A DNA stretch of 18,311 nucleotides from NCBI GenBank assembly GCA_964491485.1, contig CAZBGV010000073.1, forward strand, positions 1-18,311. Reading direction: 5' to 3'. The position numbers were made by a program, and so were the translations under genes. This document shows, piece by piece, positions 1-7,172 of the stretch (positions are counted from its first letter, which is position 1; each line of letters begins with the position of its first letter). Below the pieces are notes generated by a model. The model was not told the DNA's origin. It was given only the letters and a program-made list of their open reading frames with translations, and made no database searches. This stretch comes from IDS-8 sp964491485. Lineage in GTDB: Bacteria; Pseudomonadota; Gammaproteobacteria; Steroidobacterales; Woeseiaceae.

Positions 1-10
1 GATGCTTGAG

Positions 11-55
11 TGGTGGCCAGGGGCGGAATCGAACCACCGACACGCGGATTTTCAG
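11..55. repeat. attL: left attachment repeat of the integrated element (tRNA-Phe 3' fragment)
   Basis: These 45 bases are identical to 10062-10106, which is the 3' part of the tRNA-Phe gene from the anticodon loop to the encoded CCA. Identity stops abruptly after position 55 and before position 11. The fragment has no 5' half, so it cannot be a working tRNA. It is read as the original 3' end displaced when an element integrated into the tRNA gene. Positions 1-10 are then chromosomal flank. Confidence 0.93.
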
Positions 56-78
56 CCTAGGGCACGCGACCCCGATTT

Positions 79-170
79 GCCTACGCTAGCCTACGCTAGC
101 CCGCACCAATGCTAGTAAATGCCTGATCCGATTGTTCTTTTTTGCTCCCCGCCCCTTTGCTTGCCTACGC
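79..170. repeat. Short direct repeats GCCTACGC, possible integrase arm sites
   Basis: GCCTACGC occurs at 79-86, 89-96 and 163-170. The first two lie in a perfect tandem of the 10-mer CTACGCTAGC (81-90, 91-100). They sit between the attL core and the integrase gene, where tyrosine recombinases with a separate N-terminal arm-binding domain have arm-type sites. A related string lies downstream of the integrase near 1690-1705. That the integrase or the HTH protein binds them is inference. Confidence 0.4.
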
Positions 171-222
171 GGCCTTCGTACACTGCATCCCTGTAACGCA
201 ACTATAACCGGGGAGGCTCCCA

Positions 223-1650
223 GTGAAGAGCAGAGGTGCACTCAGCAACGCGCAAATAGAGGCATTCAAAGGCGGCGCCAGATACGAGTCGGGCAAGAAC
301 AAAGGGCTGGTAAAGCCACAGGACTTCCTCTGGTGCTCGGAAGCGGCAGGGTTCGGAATCCGCTTGGGCATGAAAAGCGGAACGCGGACCTACATCCTTC
401 AGTATCGCGTCAAGGGAAGCGACCGCGACAAAGTCATCACGATCGGTCGCCATGGTGAGCCGTTGCTCGTCAATGGCAAGGTCGTGCCGTTGGAGGTCAA
501 TCGGGCGCGAGCCAAAGCGCTGGAGCTGAAAGCGAAGATGCGTCTTGGCATTGATCCGGTCGAGGAGGAAAGGCAGAAACGAGAAGAAGCCGCAAGGCAG
601 TCAGAAACCGAGAAAGCATACGCCACCACGCTTCGGGAGGTGCTGGAGCATTACCTGATACACCATCGGACGAAGCACGGTCCGCTCCGGCCCAAGACGC
701 AGGCCGACTACCGCTACCACTGCGAGAAGAACCTGACGGATTGGCTGGATGAACCTGTGGCCACAATTACTCGGGATAAATGCCTTGCCAAGTTCACTGA
801 GATAACGGAGCGCGGCGCACCCATTCAAGCCAACTTGTGCATGGACTACTTACGAGCGCTTCTAAATCATGCACGAGAAATGCACGCGACTGACGACGGC
901 AATTATCCAATTCTTGCGGTCAATCCCGTTTCGCGTCTCTACAAGCTGCGCAGGAAGAATCCGGAGAAGGCACGCGACACGAGAATACCGCTCAACAAGG
1001 TTGGCGCGGTCTGGCTAGAACTACAGAGGCGTCGTGCCGAGGCTCGCACCATCGATAACCGCACGGCTGTCGATTGGGCGTGCTTCATCCTGCTGACCGG
1101 GACTCGCTTGACGGAGTCGGCCTCGCTGAAATGGCCAGACGTGGACCTCGATGCGAGGACGATCAGGCTCCGTGGCGACATCGTGAAGAACTGGAACGGC
1201 GTGACACTGCCCATGAGCACCGTGCTGCACGACATACTGGCCGCGCGCAAGTCACCGCCAGCGGAAAACGAGAAGGCCGCTCGTCGCCGCCGCGTGCAGC
1301 GTGCGTCGGAATACGTGTTCGCATCCTACGGGCAAAAGACGCCTCATATCACCAGTGCGCCCGCGACCTTCAAAGCAATGTCAAAGATCGCCGGCATGCC
1401 GATCAGCCGTCACGATTGCCGCCGGACGTTCGAGGACATCGCGACCGAATGCAAGATAGACAGTGACCAACGACGGCTCCTGATTAACCATATCAGCGGC
1501 GATGTTCACGCGATGCACTACGCGAACAACAGAGCCGCGCTAGCGGGCGCAGTCGAAGCCATAGCCACATGGGTAACGACGCAGGCCAAAATCGCAGCAG
1601 GTGCCAACGTGGTGCCGCTGCCGGGAACGTCTCGTTTGAAAACGGGCTAG
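223..1650 (+). CDS. int: P4-type tyrosine recombinase (site-specific integrase)
   Basis: A 475-residue integrase that would recombine the element's attP with the tRNA-Phe gene. The start is GTG at 223, preceded by GGGGAGG at 210-216. Residues about 30-115 match the DUF4102 arm-binding domain of P4-type integrases (a beta-rich segment, then VNRARAKALELKAKMRLGIDP). A core-binding SAM-like domain follows at about 135-240. The catalytic set is complete: R295 (TGTRLTE), K322, H397 and R400 (HDCR), H423 and the nucleophile Y433 (MHY). It lies beside the displaced tRNA fragment, about 170 bp from the attL core, not beside the intact tRNA. All residues needed for strand exchange are present, so it is probably active. 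Confidence 0.95.
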   Translation: MKSRGALSNAQIEAFKGGARYESGKNKGLVKPQDFLWCSEAAGFGIRLGMKSGTRTYILQYRVKGSDRDKVITIGRHGEPLLVNGKVVPLEVNRARAKALELKAKMRLGIDPVEEERQKREEAARQSETEKAYATTLREVLEHYLIHHRTKHGPLRPKTQADYRYHCEKNLTDWLDEPVATITRDKCLAKFTEITERGAPIQANLCMDYLRALLNHAREMHATDDGNYPILAVNPVSRLYKLRRKNPEKARDTRIPLNKVGAVWLELQRRRAEARTIDNRTAVDWACFILLTGTRLTESASLKWPDVDLDARTIRLRGDIVKNWNGVTLPMSTVLHDILAARKSPPAENEKAARRRRVQRASEYVFASYGQKTPHITSAPATFKAMSKIAGMPISRHDCRRTFEDIATECKIDSDQRRLLINHISGDVHAMHYANNRAALAGAVEAIATWVTTQAKIAAGANVVPLPGTSRLKTG

Positions 1651-1809
1651 ACCGACAAAATTTATACTTGCAATGCTCACGCGTGCCCGTGCTAACCTAC
1701 CCGCACTCGCAGCCAACCGCCCCACTCCTGAGCGGTCGAAATAGAGTTCTCTCCGAGGCTCCGGCGGTTTCAACGAAACAGCCAGGAGCACGCGACCGGA
1801 GAGGATTCA

Positions 1810-2070
1810 GTGAACGCACAAGCTGCCCCTATCGAAGAAGGTTTCATCAACCGCAACGAAGCTGCGAAGCTGCTCGGTGTCAGCCCCCGCACGCTTACGA
1901 GCTGGCGCTACCGCCGCGACGACGGCGGTCCTCCTAGCTATCGGATTGAGTCGAACGTCTACCTGTACAAGGCCTCGGAACTGCTCGCGTGGATGGAGCA
2001 GTTCAAGGTCACGAACGGTGTGAGAGTCGCTCCTCCGAAGCCGGGCCAACAGCCTCGTCCTTGGGAATAG
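1810..2070 (+). CDS. AlpA/excisionase-like helix-turn-helix protein
   Basis: An 86-residue protein starting at GTG 1810 behind GGAGAGG (1799-1805). Residues 11-66 form an excisionase-family HTH (HTH_17, MerR-like winged helix): an N-terminal FINRNEAAKLLGVSPRTLTSWR helix-turn-helix core, a wing, and the closing YLYKASELLAWME helix. Such proteins act as recombination directionality factors, as transcription activators of the integrase, or both. Its place just after int and before the replication module is that of AlpA in P4-like and PICI-like satellites. It could equally be a repressor. The C-terminal 20 residues are proline-rich and look unstructured. Confidence 0.82.
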   Translation: MNAQAAPIEEGFINRNEAAKLLGVSPRTLTSWRYRRDDGGPPSYRIESNVYLYKASELLAWMEQFKVTNGVRVAPPKPGQQPRPWE

Positions 2071-2086
2071 CGGACCGAAGGTCCGC
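2070..2086 (+). terminator. Hairpin just after the HTH gene
   Basis: A perfect 7-bp stem (GCGGACC at 2070-2076, GGTCCGC at 2080-2086) with a GAA loop starts at the last base of the HTH stop codon. There is no T-run after it, so it may be an mRNA 3' stabiliser or a weak, Rho-assisted terminator rather than an intrinsic one. Confidence 0.4.
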
Positions 2087-2170
2087 ACGTGCGCTCAATG
2101 CGTTCGCGGGCTGCGCCCGCGCGTGCGCGACCGCAAGAGTCCCGTGCGAGCAACGTCACCAGATCCGATC

Positions 2171-2209
2171 AAAAAAAGAGGCAGTCGATCCGCCAAAACC
2201 GCTGCCTCT
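2171..2209 (-). terminator. Intrinsic terminator pointing left, with no reverse-strand gene nearby
   Basis: Read on the reverse strand, AGAGGCAG and CTGCCTCT (2202-2209 with 2177-2184) form an 8-bp stem with a 17-nt loop, followed directly by a run of seven T (complement of 2171-2177). This is a canonical rho-independent terminator. Transcription reaching it would have to start to the right, upstream of or within the replication gene. On the forward strand the stem has no T-run after it. Confidence 0.72.
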
Positions 2210-2232
2210 CGAGGTACTGCAAATGAAGTGCG
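2172..2232 (-). ncRNA. Candidate antisense RNA against the replication leader
   Basis: A reverse-strand promoter-like pair, TTGTGA (complement of 2262-2267) and TAGTAT (complement of 2238-2243) with an 18-nt spacer, lies just upstream of the left-pointing terminator. Each box matches consensus in 4 of 6 positions. A transcript from about 2232 to 2172 would be about 60 nt, ending in a strong hairpin. Its 5' part would be complementary to the GAGG (2211-2214) and ATG (2223-2225) of the 54-residue ORF. The terminator is clear and the promoter is weak, so this is a hypothesis. Confidence 0.4.
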
Positions 2233-2387
2233 ATTACATACTACGACGACCATTTTTCCTCTCACAACTGGATTTGCTAGCGGCGTACGGTCGGCCGCTC
2301 CGCCGCCAATACCGTAACGGCGATCCCGACTCGATCAGCGGCTATACGGCAGCACAGCGGCCCGTAGGTGCGGGAGGTGCCCTGTGA
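2223..2387 (+). CDS. Small 54-residue ORF translationally coupled to the replication protein
   Basis: It starts at ATG 2223 with GAGG at 2211-2214 (8-nt spacing), and its TGA (2385-2387) overlaps the GTG start of the next gene in a GTGA. That overlap is the usual sign of translational coupling. The product begins MKCDYILRRPFFLSQLDLLA, has a short hydrophobic patch, and then a Gly/Pro/Ala-rich tail. I do not recognise a family. It may act mainly as a leader peptide whose translation opens the replication gene start, or as a small DNA-binding or accessory protein. Its start region is the predicted target of the antisense transcript on the other strand. Confidence 0.55.
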   Translation: MKCDYILRRPFFLSQLDLLAAYGRPLRRQYRNGDPDSISGYTAAQRPVGAGGAL

Positions 2388-3865
2388 CTACTGCTAGCGA
2401 GCTTCAATGGCCTCCGGGGTTCGCAGAAGCGATTGCGAAGTACCTGTACCACGCGGCGCCACGTCCGAACCGCGAGGCTGCCATTGCGGGAATGCTTGGT
2501 CTGCTCGCTGGCATCAACGGGCGGGCATATACCGTGTCGGAACCCAAGATGGGCTTGAACCTGATGGTCGCTCTCGTGATGGCAAGCGCCATCGGCAAAG
2601 AGTCCATGCACCGGATTACCTACCTTCACGCCCGCGCGTGCGAACAGTACGACTGGCTGACCAGCTCCAGGGAGCATCGGGACATCGCGCGCAGCTTCGT
2701 TTTGAATACCGATGCGGCCAGCGCCCCCGGCATGATTAGGAGGCTGGTCATGTCCCCGGGTTACGTGAACATCATTGGTGAACTCGGTAAACTCATTGAC
2801 GGAATGTGCAATGCGGGATTGCTGTCCCCGCTGCACAATCTCAAAACGCTGATCCTGAACCTCTCCGACAAGTCGGGACCCGATTCTGTAATCAACGGCC
2901 TTGACTACAGCGACACGACCAAGAACGTGCCTCCAATCATCGGCCCTGCCTACTCGATTGTAGGTGAGTCAACGCCAGACACCTTTTACGGCGCGTTGAC
3001 TACGAGCACAGCCGAGGACGGGTTCTTGTCACGCTGGACCGTGATTGAGCGCCAGTCACTGGTTCGGCCTCCGCGAAATAAGAACCCGATTGTCGAACCG
3101 AGCGCCGAGTTGCTGACAGGGATCGTGTGGATGCTCAACCATGCCGTACAAGCACGGCTTGCGCGTAAGCGTTCACACATTCCATGTGACGTGGAGGCTG
3201 AAAGCCTGCTCAACGAGTTCGACGCGGAATGCGACGACGAGATCAATAAGACCCGTGACAGCGCCCTGCGAGCAGCGTGGAATAGGTCATTCGTAAAGGT
3301 CTATCGCATTGCGGGTAACCTTGCGGCCGCCGATTTCTGCGGGTGGCAGTCGTGGTGGGCGCATGGTCACATTCAGTTGAACGTGCCACCCCTTGAAATT
3401 CACAAAGAGCACGTGGAGTGGGCCATCAACCTGGAGCGACGCAATATCGCGGCGCTGGTCACACGCATTAAGACTGGTGGCATCGGTGATGGCGACGACG
3501 CCCGCCGGGATAAGGTGGAAGCACTCCTGTTCGAGTACATGACGGAAGAACTGCCGAACTCGTGGCAGTACATCAGGGAGCTTAAGGAGAAGCAACTTGT
3601 CCCCTATACGTGGCTGCAAAAGCGAACGCAGAAGGTCGCGGCGTTTGAGAAGCACCGAATGGGCGCCACAGCCGCTCTCAATTACACGATCCGCTCATTA
3701 GTCGATACTGGAATTCTCGCGGAGTGTGAAAAAGCGAAGATTGCCGAGGAATTCCACTTCAACGGCAAGTGCTACCGCATCCAGACCCTTCCCGGTTACG
3801 TTGAGCCGCCCCCTATTCAAGACTGGCTAGGCCGAGTGTCGTCGGCCATCCAAAGCCAGAAGTGA
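2384..3865 (+). CDS. DUF3987-like replication ATPase/helicase-type protein
   Basis: A 493-residue protein starting at GTG 2384, overlapping the previous ORF by 4 bp. The N-terminal part (about 18-80) resembles the DUF3987 family of phage and satellite primase/helicase-like proteins: an APRPNREAAIAGMLGLLAGI segment, GRAYTVS, then a P-loop-like ASAIGKES (K72). A GELG segment (E133) sits where the Walker B acidic residue is expected. Residues about 400-460 look like a winged helix (SWQYIRELKEKQLV...). The P-loop is not canonical. Placed directly before an iteron-like repeat cluster, it is most likely the element's replication initiator. No primase (Toprim or AEP) motif is obvious. The family call is from memory of the motif pattern. 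Confidence 0.7.
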   Translation: MTTASELQWPPGFAEAIAKYLYHAAPRPNREAAIAGMLGLLAGINGRAYTVSEPKMGLNLMVALVMASAIGKESMHRITYLHARACEQYDWLTSSREHRDIARSFVLNTDAASAPGMIRRLVMSPGYVNIIGELGKLIDGMCNAGLLSPLHNLKTLILNLSDKSGPDSVINGLDYSDTTKNVPPIIGPAYSIVGESTPDTFYGALTTSTAEDGFLSRWTVIERQSLVRPPRNKNPIVEPSAELLTGIVWMLNHAVQARLARKRSHIPCDVEAESLLNEFDAECDDEINKTRDSALRAAWNRSFVKVYRIAGNLAAADFCGWQSWWAHGHIQLNVPPLEIHKEHVEWAINLERRNIAALVTRIKTGGIGDGDDARRDKVEALLFEYMTEELPNSWQYIRELKEKQLVPYTWLQKRTQKVAAFEKHRMGATAALNYTIRSLVDTGILAECEKAKIAEEFHFNGKCYRIQTLPGYVEPPPIQDWLGRVSSAIQSQK

Positions 3866-3878
3866 CCGAGAATTTGGC

Positions 3879-4172
3879 AATACTGCGGTATTCTCGCTCG
3901 TCCTCGATGCATCGGCTCGCTGCCTACAAGCAAACGGAATGACCTACCTTTGCCGCAATACTTGTATTCTGCGGTATTGCCCTGATGAATACCGCGGCAA
4001 ATGATTGTTGTGCTTACAGTTATTACATATATTTACAGTAAAAGTATTGCAGTATTGCTCAGGGGTTCAAAGTCGCTTTCATAGGTTTATATAGAAAAAG
4101 AAACTTGTCGTAGGGGTAGGCTTTACCCGGTTTATGGCTTGCCCCGAGAATACTGCAATACCGCAATACTGC
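3879..4172. repeat. Iteron-like AATACYGC cluster; probable replication origin
   Basis: The 8-mer AATACYGC occurs on the forward strand at 3879, 3988, 4149, 4157 and 4165, and on the reverse strand at 3885-3892, 3971-3978 and 4049-4056. Partial AATAC/GTATT copies lie at 3957-3968 and 4044-4048. Three copies at 4149-4172 are perfect tandem repeats, and the 3879/3885 pair overlap as an inverted repeat. Between the groups lies an AT-rich stretch (about 4000-4110) with two TTACAGT copies (4014-4020, 4033-4039). The cluster begins 14 bp after the replication gene stop. Iterons plus an AT-rich unwinding region beside a rep gene are typical of initiator-controlled origins. I saw no DnaA box. Confidence 0.75.
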
Positions 4173-4304
4173 ACGTCAGTTCGCACCGAACAGCGGACGC
4201 CTGCTCCGTCGCTTCACGCATTCCAACTCCCGCCCTTTGCCTGTGACAGTTCGCCGCTGCTGTGCATGTACCGGTCGCTGCGAGCCGTATAAGAGCTGAC
4301 CCCG

Positions 4305-4333
4305 TTGACGGTACGTATCATCTGAACTAAAGT
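4305..4333 (+). promoter_or_regulatory. Possible sigma70-type promoter after the iteron region
   Basis: TTGACG (4305-4310, 5 of 6 matches) is followed after 17 nt by TAAAGT (4328-4333, 4 of 6). It would drive the gene starting at 4481 (or 4409). A 6-bp hairpin, GTCTGC/GCAGAC at 4375-4390, lies in the presumed leader. The rest of 4173-4480 shows no other gene. Confidence 0.45.
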
Positions 4334-4480
4334 CCTTGCTACCCATTCGCCAGTTCCTTCGCGAACCGGAAACAGTCTGCATGAGCAGACAGGCGGAAAA
4401 GAGCTTGAGTGATAACAGCTCACCCGCCGATCTTCCATCAGTTCGTCGTACCGGGTGAGCTCCTAACCGGAGAACCTGAG

Positions 4481-4957
4481 ATGGCGAAATGTATGCATCC
4501 CAATATGTCGGTCTGCGACATGGTGGACTCCTTCATCTTCATAATGAAGGGCTCCCGTGTGATCAACCGACACGCTACTGACTGGGGCGACATATCCTAC
4601 TTCCCACCGCAGTTCTATAAGGACCGCGTCTACACGCTCGCGGAGATGAAGCGGCTGTTTGCCCACCGCGTCCATAAGTCGAAATGGAAGGCGACGGACC
4701 CGTTTCAAGATTGGCTGAATCACCCTAGGCGTCTGACTGCTGTGACTCTTCACGAAGCGATGGCGCTGGCCGACAGAATTGCGCGCGGCCTAATTTCCCC
4801 GATCATTGACGTAGATGCGATTATGCGGAATAGCCCGCGAAGCCTTGCGTTCGTAGAAATGGAGGCTCGTCAAGGTAGGTTGCCATCGTGGGCAACCAAA
4901 GTAGAACAGGCCAAGCACGAGCAGCCTACCGACCATCCGAACATACAGGCAGCGTAG
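4481..4957 (+). CDS. Hypothetical protein of the element
   Basis: A 158-residue protein from ATG 4481, chosen because GGAGA stands 7 nt upstream (4469-4473). An in-frame GTG at 4409 would add 24 residues but has only a weak AAGAG before it. The sequence is mixed alpha/beta with several aromatic patches (FPPQFYKDRVYTLAEMKRLF, WKATDPFQDWLNHP) and an amphipathic helix near the middle (AMALADRIARGLI). It has no signal peptide, membrane segment or known catalytic motif. I do not recognise the family. It stands alone between the presumed origin and a strong hairpin, so it may be regulatory or replicative. No function is assigned. Confidence 0.65.
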   Translation: MAKCMHPNMSVCDMVDSFIFIMKGSRVINRHATDWGDISYFPPQFYKDRVYTLAEMKRLFAHRVHKSKWKATDPFQDWLNHPRRLTAVTLHEAMALADRIARGLISPIIDVDAIMRNSPRSLAFVEMEARQGRLPSWATKVEQAKHEQPTDHPNIQAA

Positions 4958-4980
4958 CCACAGACAGGCTGCAAACGAGC

Positions 4981-5011
4981 AGCCGCCGCCACCTAGGTAC
5001 CGGCGGCGGCT
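4981..5011 (+). terminator. Strong GC hairpin after the hypothetical gene
   Basis: A perfect 10-bp stem, AGCCGCCGCC (4981-4990) with GGCGGCGGCT (5002-5011), and an 11-nt loop containing CCTAGG lies 23 bp after the stop at 4957. There is no T-run, so it is an atypical terminator or an mRNA end barrier. Confidence 0.5.
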
Positions 5012-5042
5012 GTCTCACCCTACACCACGAATACGGAGCCAC

Positions 5043-5068
5043 AAAAAAGCCCCGCACGGGGCGGGGCT
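5043..5068 (-). terminator. Intrinsic terminator of the reverse-strand SAP-like gene
   Basis: On the reverse strand an 8-bp stem (AGCCCCGC/GCGGGGCT, from 5061-5068 and 5048-5055) with a 5-nt loop is followed by six T (complement of 5043-5048). It lies about 25 bp past the stop of the gene ending at 5092. Confidence 0.88.
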
Positions 5069-5091
5069 CGATGCTCGGCTATCTGCTGCAG

Positions 5092-5514
5092 CTATTTGGC
5101 GCGACTGGTGATGCCGTTGAAGCGCCTCCAGGCGTAAAGCTCCTGAGAGGCGTTTGAGACGTTCCAGTCCTTTTGCTCGGCGACCGCGCGCACATCCGCA
5201 AGCGTGGCGTCCCGGTGCTTATCAAGCCAGTCCCACACAGCAGCGCACTTGCCGCCAGCTTTCGGACGACCCTTAGCGCTTGCGTCCGTGACGTTGCCGG
5301 CGCGCTTCCCCTTTGCCGGTGTGGCCACAGCCTCCACCTTTGCCGCTGCGGATTCCTCCTGTTGATCGAACTCGCGAGCGGCGTCCTCGTCACCGTGCCC
5401 GCGCAGCGCTTCTCTCATCTGCTCGACTGTCATCTTTGAGTACCCCTTGATGCCGTACTCGCGGCAAGCCGCCCGGAGCTGCACCTTGTTCATCTGCGGT
5501 TCCTTGTTGCTCAT
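5092..5514 (-). CDS. Small SAP-like, probable DNA-binding regulator
   Basis: A 140-residue basic protein. The start at 5514 is chosen because AGGAG lies 7 nt before this ATG; an earlier in-frame ATG at 5595 lacks one. Residues 8-38 (VQLRAACREYGIKGYSKMTVEQMREAL) look like a SAP or Rho-N helix-extended-loop-helix, a fold that binds DNA. Residues 45-88 are a charged Ala/Lys-rich linker. Residues 88-135 (GGKCAAVWDWLDKHRDATLADVRAVAEQ...) look like a winged-helix-type domain. It is divergent from the operon starting at 5762 and has its own terminator, which suits a regulator of that operon. Proteins of this build occur in phages and prophages. No function is proven. Confidence 0.72.
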   Translation of the reverse strand: MSNKEPQMNKVQLRAACREYGIKGYSKMTVEQMREALRGHGDEDAAREFDQQEESAAAKVEAVATPAKGKRAGNVTDASAKGRPKAGGKCAAVWDWLDKHRDATLADVRAVAEQKDWNVSNASQELYAWRRFNGITSRAK

Positions 5515-5659
5515 CGTGGTTCTCCTGTGCATGCGTTTTGAAGGAGCCGCAACGTAGGACAGGTCGGAGAAGTGATGCAACGACGATGTTGACAAAGTGG
5601 GCGGCTAACGCCGATTTCACAGAATGGCGGAGTTCAACTCTGCAACTCATGAACCGCAC

Positions 5660-5761
5660 GAGCTTGTTTTGCTTTTGTTTTCGTTTGCGGACTATTTGCT
5701 TGTCTCGTAGCTTATAGCGCTACACGAGCCCTAACCCGTTTTCACTCCGAGGTTTACTACT
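5660..5761. promoter_or_regulatory. Divergent control region with a pyrimidine tract and an inverted repeat
   Basis: The space between the reverse gene (start 5514) and the forward operon (start 5762) holds a T-rich tract at about 5662-5688 with repeated GTTTT/CTTTT blocks, then GTAGC (5708-5712) and GCTAC (5718-5722) as an inverted repeat. The forward gene has GAGG at 5749-5752. I could not find a convincing -35/-10 pair on either strand. The inverted repeat is a possible operator. Confidence 0.3.
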
Positions 5762-6487
5762 ATGCCAATCGAAATTGATACGGCGGTAACTCCGTCGTTG
5801 CATCCCGCCAACGTCGAGTCGATATCTGGATATGACGCGGAGACGGCACCCGCTGTCGTGGAGGTGCTCGGATGCTTCCGTATCGCGTATGACGCGCTCT
5901 CCGACGTGCACGCGGCGAGAAAAGCCGCCGCGTCGAATCCGGTGCTCACGGATGCGGCCCGCCTGCTTCAGGTGGCGGACTTCGCCGACAAACATCAGAA
6001 CACGGTAACGCGCAAGTTCGACGCGGCGCGGGCCAACTTGGTCAAGGCGATCACCGCGCTTGATGCTAGCCTCAATGAGCCATTAAAGCTCCGTGCTGAA
6101 AGGCCGAGCATCGCTGCCGAGGTAAGAGCGCACGTGAAAGCGCTGACCAGCGAGCAGCGCGAGGCGTGGTTCAACGAGCGCCAGCGCGCGGGGGACATGG
6201 AAAGTTTGGAGATGGTTCTGGGAGTCCCCGGCGGCTACCTGTCCGGGATGAGCGACGACGAGCGCGCTATCCGAACCCGCATGTACCACGAGATGAGACA
6301 GCCGATAGTGGCGAAGCGCTTGAAGGTGATGGGCGCGGCACTGGAGATGCTCGAAACTCGCGGCCCGCTCTTGTTCAAGGAGATGGAGAAGGCTGTCGGG
6401 GCCAGTAGCCGTAAGGTGGCAGCGTTGCGCAGCGCGAAGACGACCGCAGAGGCCGCGTTCATCCTAAAGGACAAGTCGGCGGCTTGA
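5762..6487 (+). CDS. Hypothetical protein, first gene of the six-gene operon
   Basis: A 241-residue protein from ATG 5762, with GAGG 9 nt upstream. It is largely alpha-helical: residues 45-115 (VHAARKAAASNPVLTDAARL, NTVTRKFDAARANLVKAITALDASL) and 185-235 look like long helices or coiled coil. The last 30 residues are Ala/Lys-rich. It has no signal peptide and no enzyme motif that I recognise. It leads an operon with very short gaps. The next gene encodes a DUF5681 protein, which in phages is common near head and packaging genes, so a structural, packaging or helper-interference role is possible but unproven. Confidence 0.72.
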   Translation: MPIEIDTAVTPSLHPANVESISGYDAETAPAVVEVLGCFRIAYDALSDVHAARKAAASNPVLTDAARLLQVADFADKHQNTVTRKFDAARANLVKAITALDASLNEPLKLRAERPSIAAEVRAHVKALTSEQREAWFNERQRAGDMESLEMVLGVPGGYLSGMSDDERAIRTRMYHEMRQPIVAKRLKVMGAALEMLETRGPLLFKEMEKAVGASSRKVAALRSAKTTAEAAFILKDKSAA

Positions 6488-6507
6488 TCCAAACCTGATT
6501 AGATCAA

Positions 6508-6960
6508 ATGACGGACAACGTACAACCGCGCGCAGCGAAGCGCAGGGGCAACCCCGCGTGGTATCCCGGCATGGCGAATTCTCCCAATCCTTCGGGGAGG
6601 CCCAAAGGGATCATCGACAAGCGTATGAAGGTGACAAAGGCACTCATGGACGACGCGCCCAAGATCGCGCGTGTGGTCATCGACGCTGCGCTCGCGGGCG
6701 ATCTGCAAGCGTGCAGCATCGTCTTGCAGCGCGTCGCGCCTCCCCTCAAAGCACGTACCGAAAAGGTGGCCTTCGAGTTCGACCCAGACGCCTCCATCAC
6801 CGACCAAGCCCGTCAAATCCTGTCAGCCATCGCAGCCGGCGAGCTGGACCCCGACACGGGGAAGATGCTTTTGGACTGCCTGAGTACGGTCGAGGGGATA
6901 CGCCAGGTTGAGGAACTGGAGGCGCGCATCCGGGAGCTTGAGGAAAGGTTCGCGGCATGA
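6508..6960 (+). CDS. DUF5681 domain phage-type protein
   Basis: A 150-residue protein. Residues 10-45 carry the basic DUF5681 signature: a Trp, a Pro/Gly stretch and NPSGRPKG (27-34), followed by a helical segment. Residues 125-150 form a coiled coil rich in Glu (VEELEARIRELEERF). DUF5681 proteins occur widely in tailed phages and prophages, often near terminase genes. A small-terminase-like role is a guess, attractive because PICI-type satellites use their own TerS. There is no Shine-Dalgarno before ATG 6508. Instead an inverted repeat TTGATC (6484-6489) / GATCAA (6502-6507) abuts the start, and its left arm overlaps the previous stop. Confidence 0.75.
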   Translation: MTDNVQPRAAKRRGNPAWYPGMANSPNPSGRPKGIIDKRMKVTKALMDDAPKIARVVIDAALAGDLQACSIVLQRVAPPLKARTEKVAFEFDPDASITDQARQILSAIAAGELDPDTGKMLLDCLSTVEGIRQVEELEARIRELEERFAA

Positions 6961-7172
6961 AAGATACCGACCACAGCAAGCTATTAGATGCCGTGTGCAC
7001 CGACGGGTTCGACGTGGCGCTCGCTAAGAGCACAGCCGTAGACGCCGGGGCAGCGCGCCGCCGCATTATCGAAGGCCTGTTCGCCGTTGCAGATAGCAGT
7101 CCCTCGCAGACGGACCGGGTGACTGCTCTGTGCAAGCTGGCCGACATATTTCACATGACGGAGACCCGGTAA
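6957..7172 (+). CDS. Small hypothetical protein, coupled in operon
   Basis: A 71-residue acidic protein whose ATG (6957) overlaps the previous TGA in an ATGA. GAGGAAAGG lies just upstream. It is mostly alpha-helical (RRRIIEGLFAVADSS, DRVTALCKLADIFHM). It has no recognisable family. The tight coupling to the DUF5681 gene suggests a partner in the same complex or process. Confidence 0.65.
   Translation: MKDTDHSKLLDAVCTDGFDVALAKSTAVDAGAARRRIIEGLFAVADSSPSQTDRVTALCKLADIFHMTETR

Noticed and set aside
2123..2317. 64-residue ORF in the region before the replication gene
   Set aside because: No ribosome site; it conflicts with the better-supported 54-residue ORF at 2223-2387 that overlaps the next start.
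3877..4173. CRISPR array
   Set aside because: Repeats are 8 bp, on both strands and irregularly spaced; no unique spacers and no cas genes. Iterons explain them better.
4176..4438. Two short reverse open frames between the origin region and the 4481 gene
   Set aside because: No ribosome site and no family resemblance; they overlap each other and a likely promoter.
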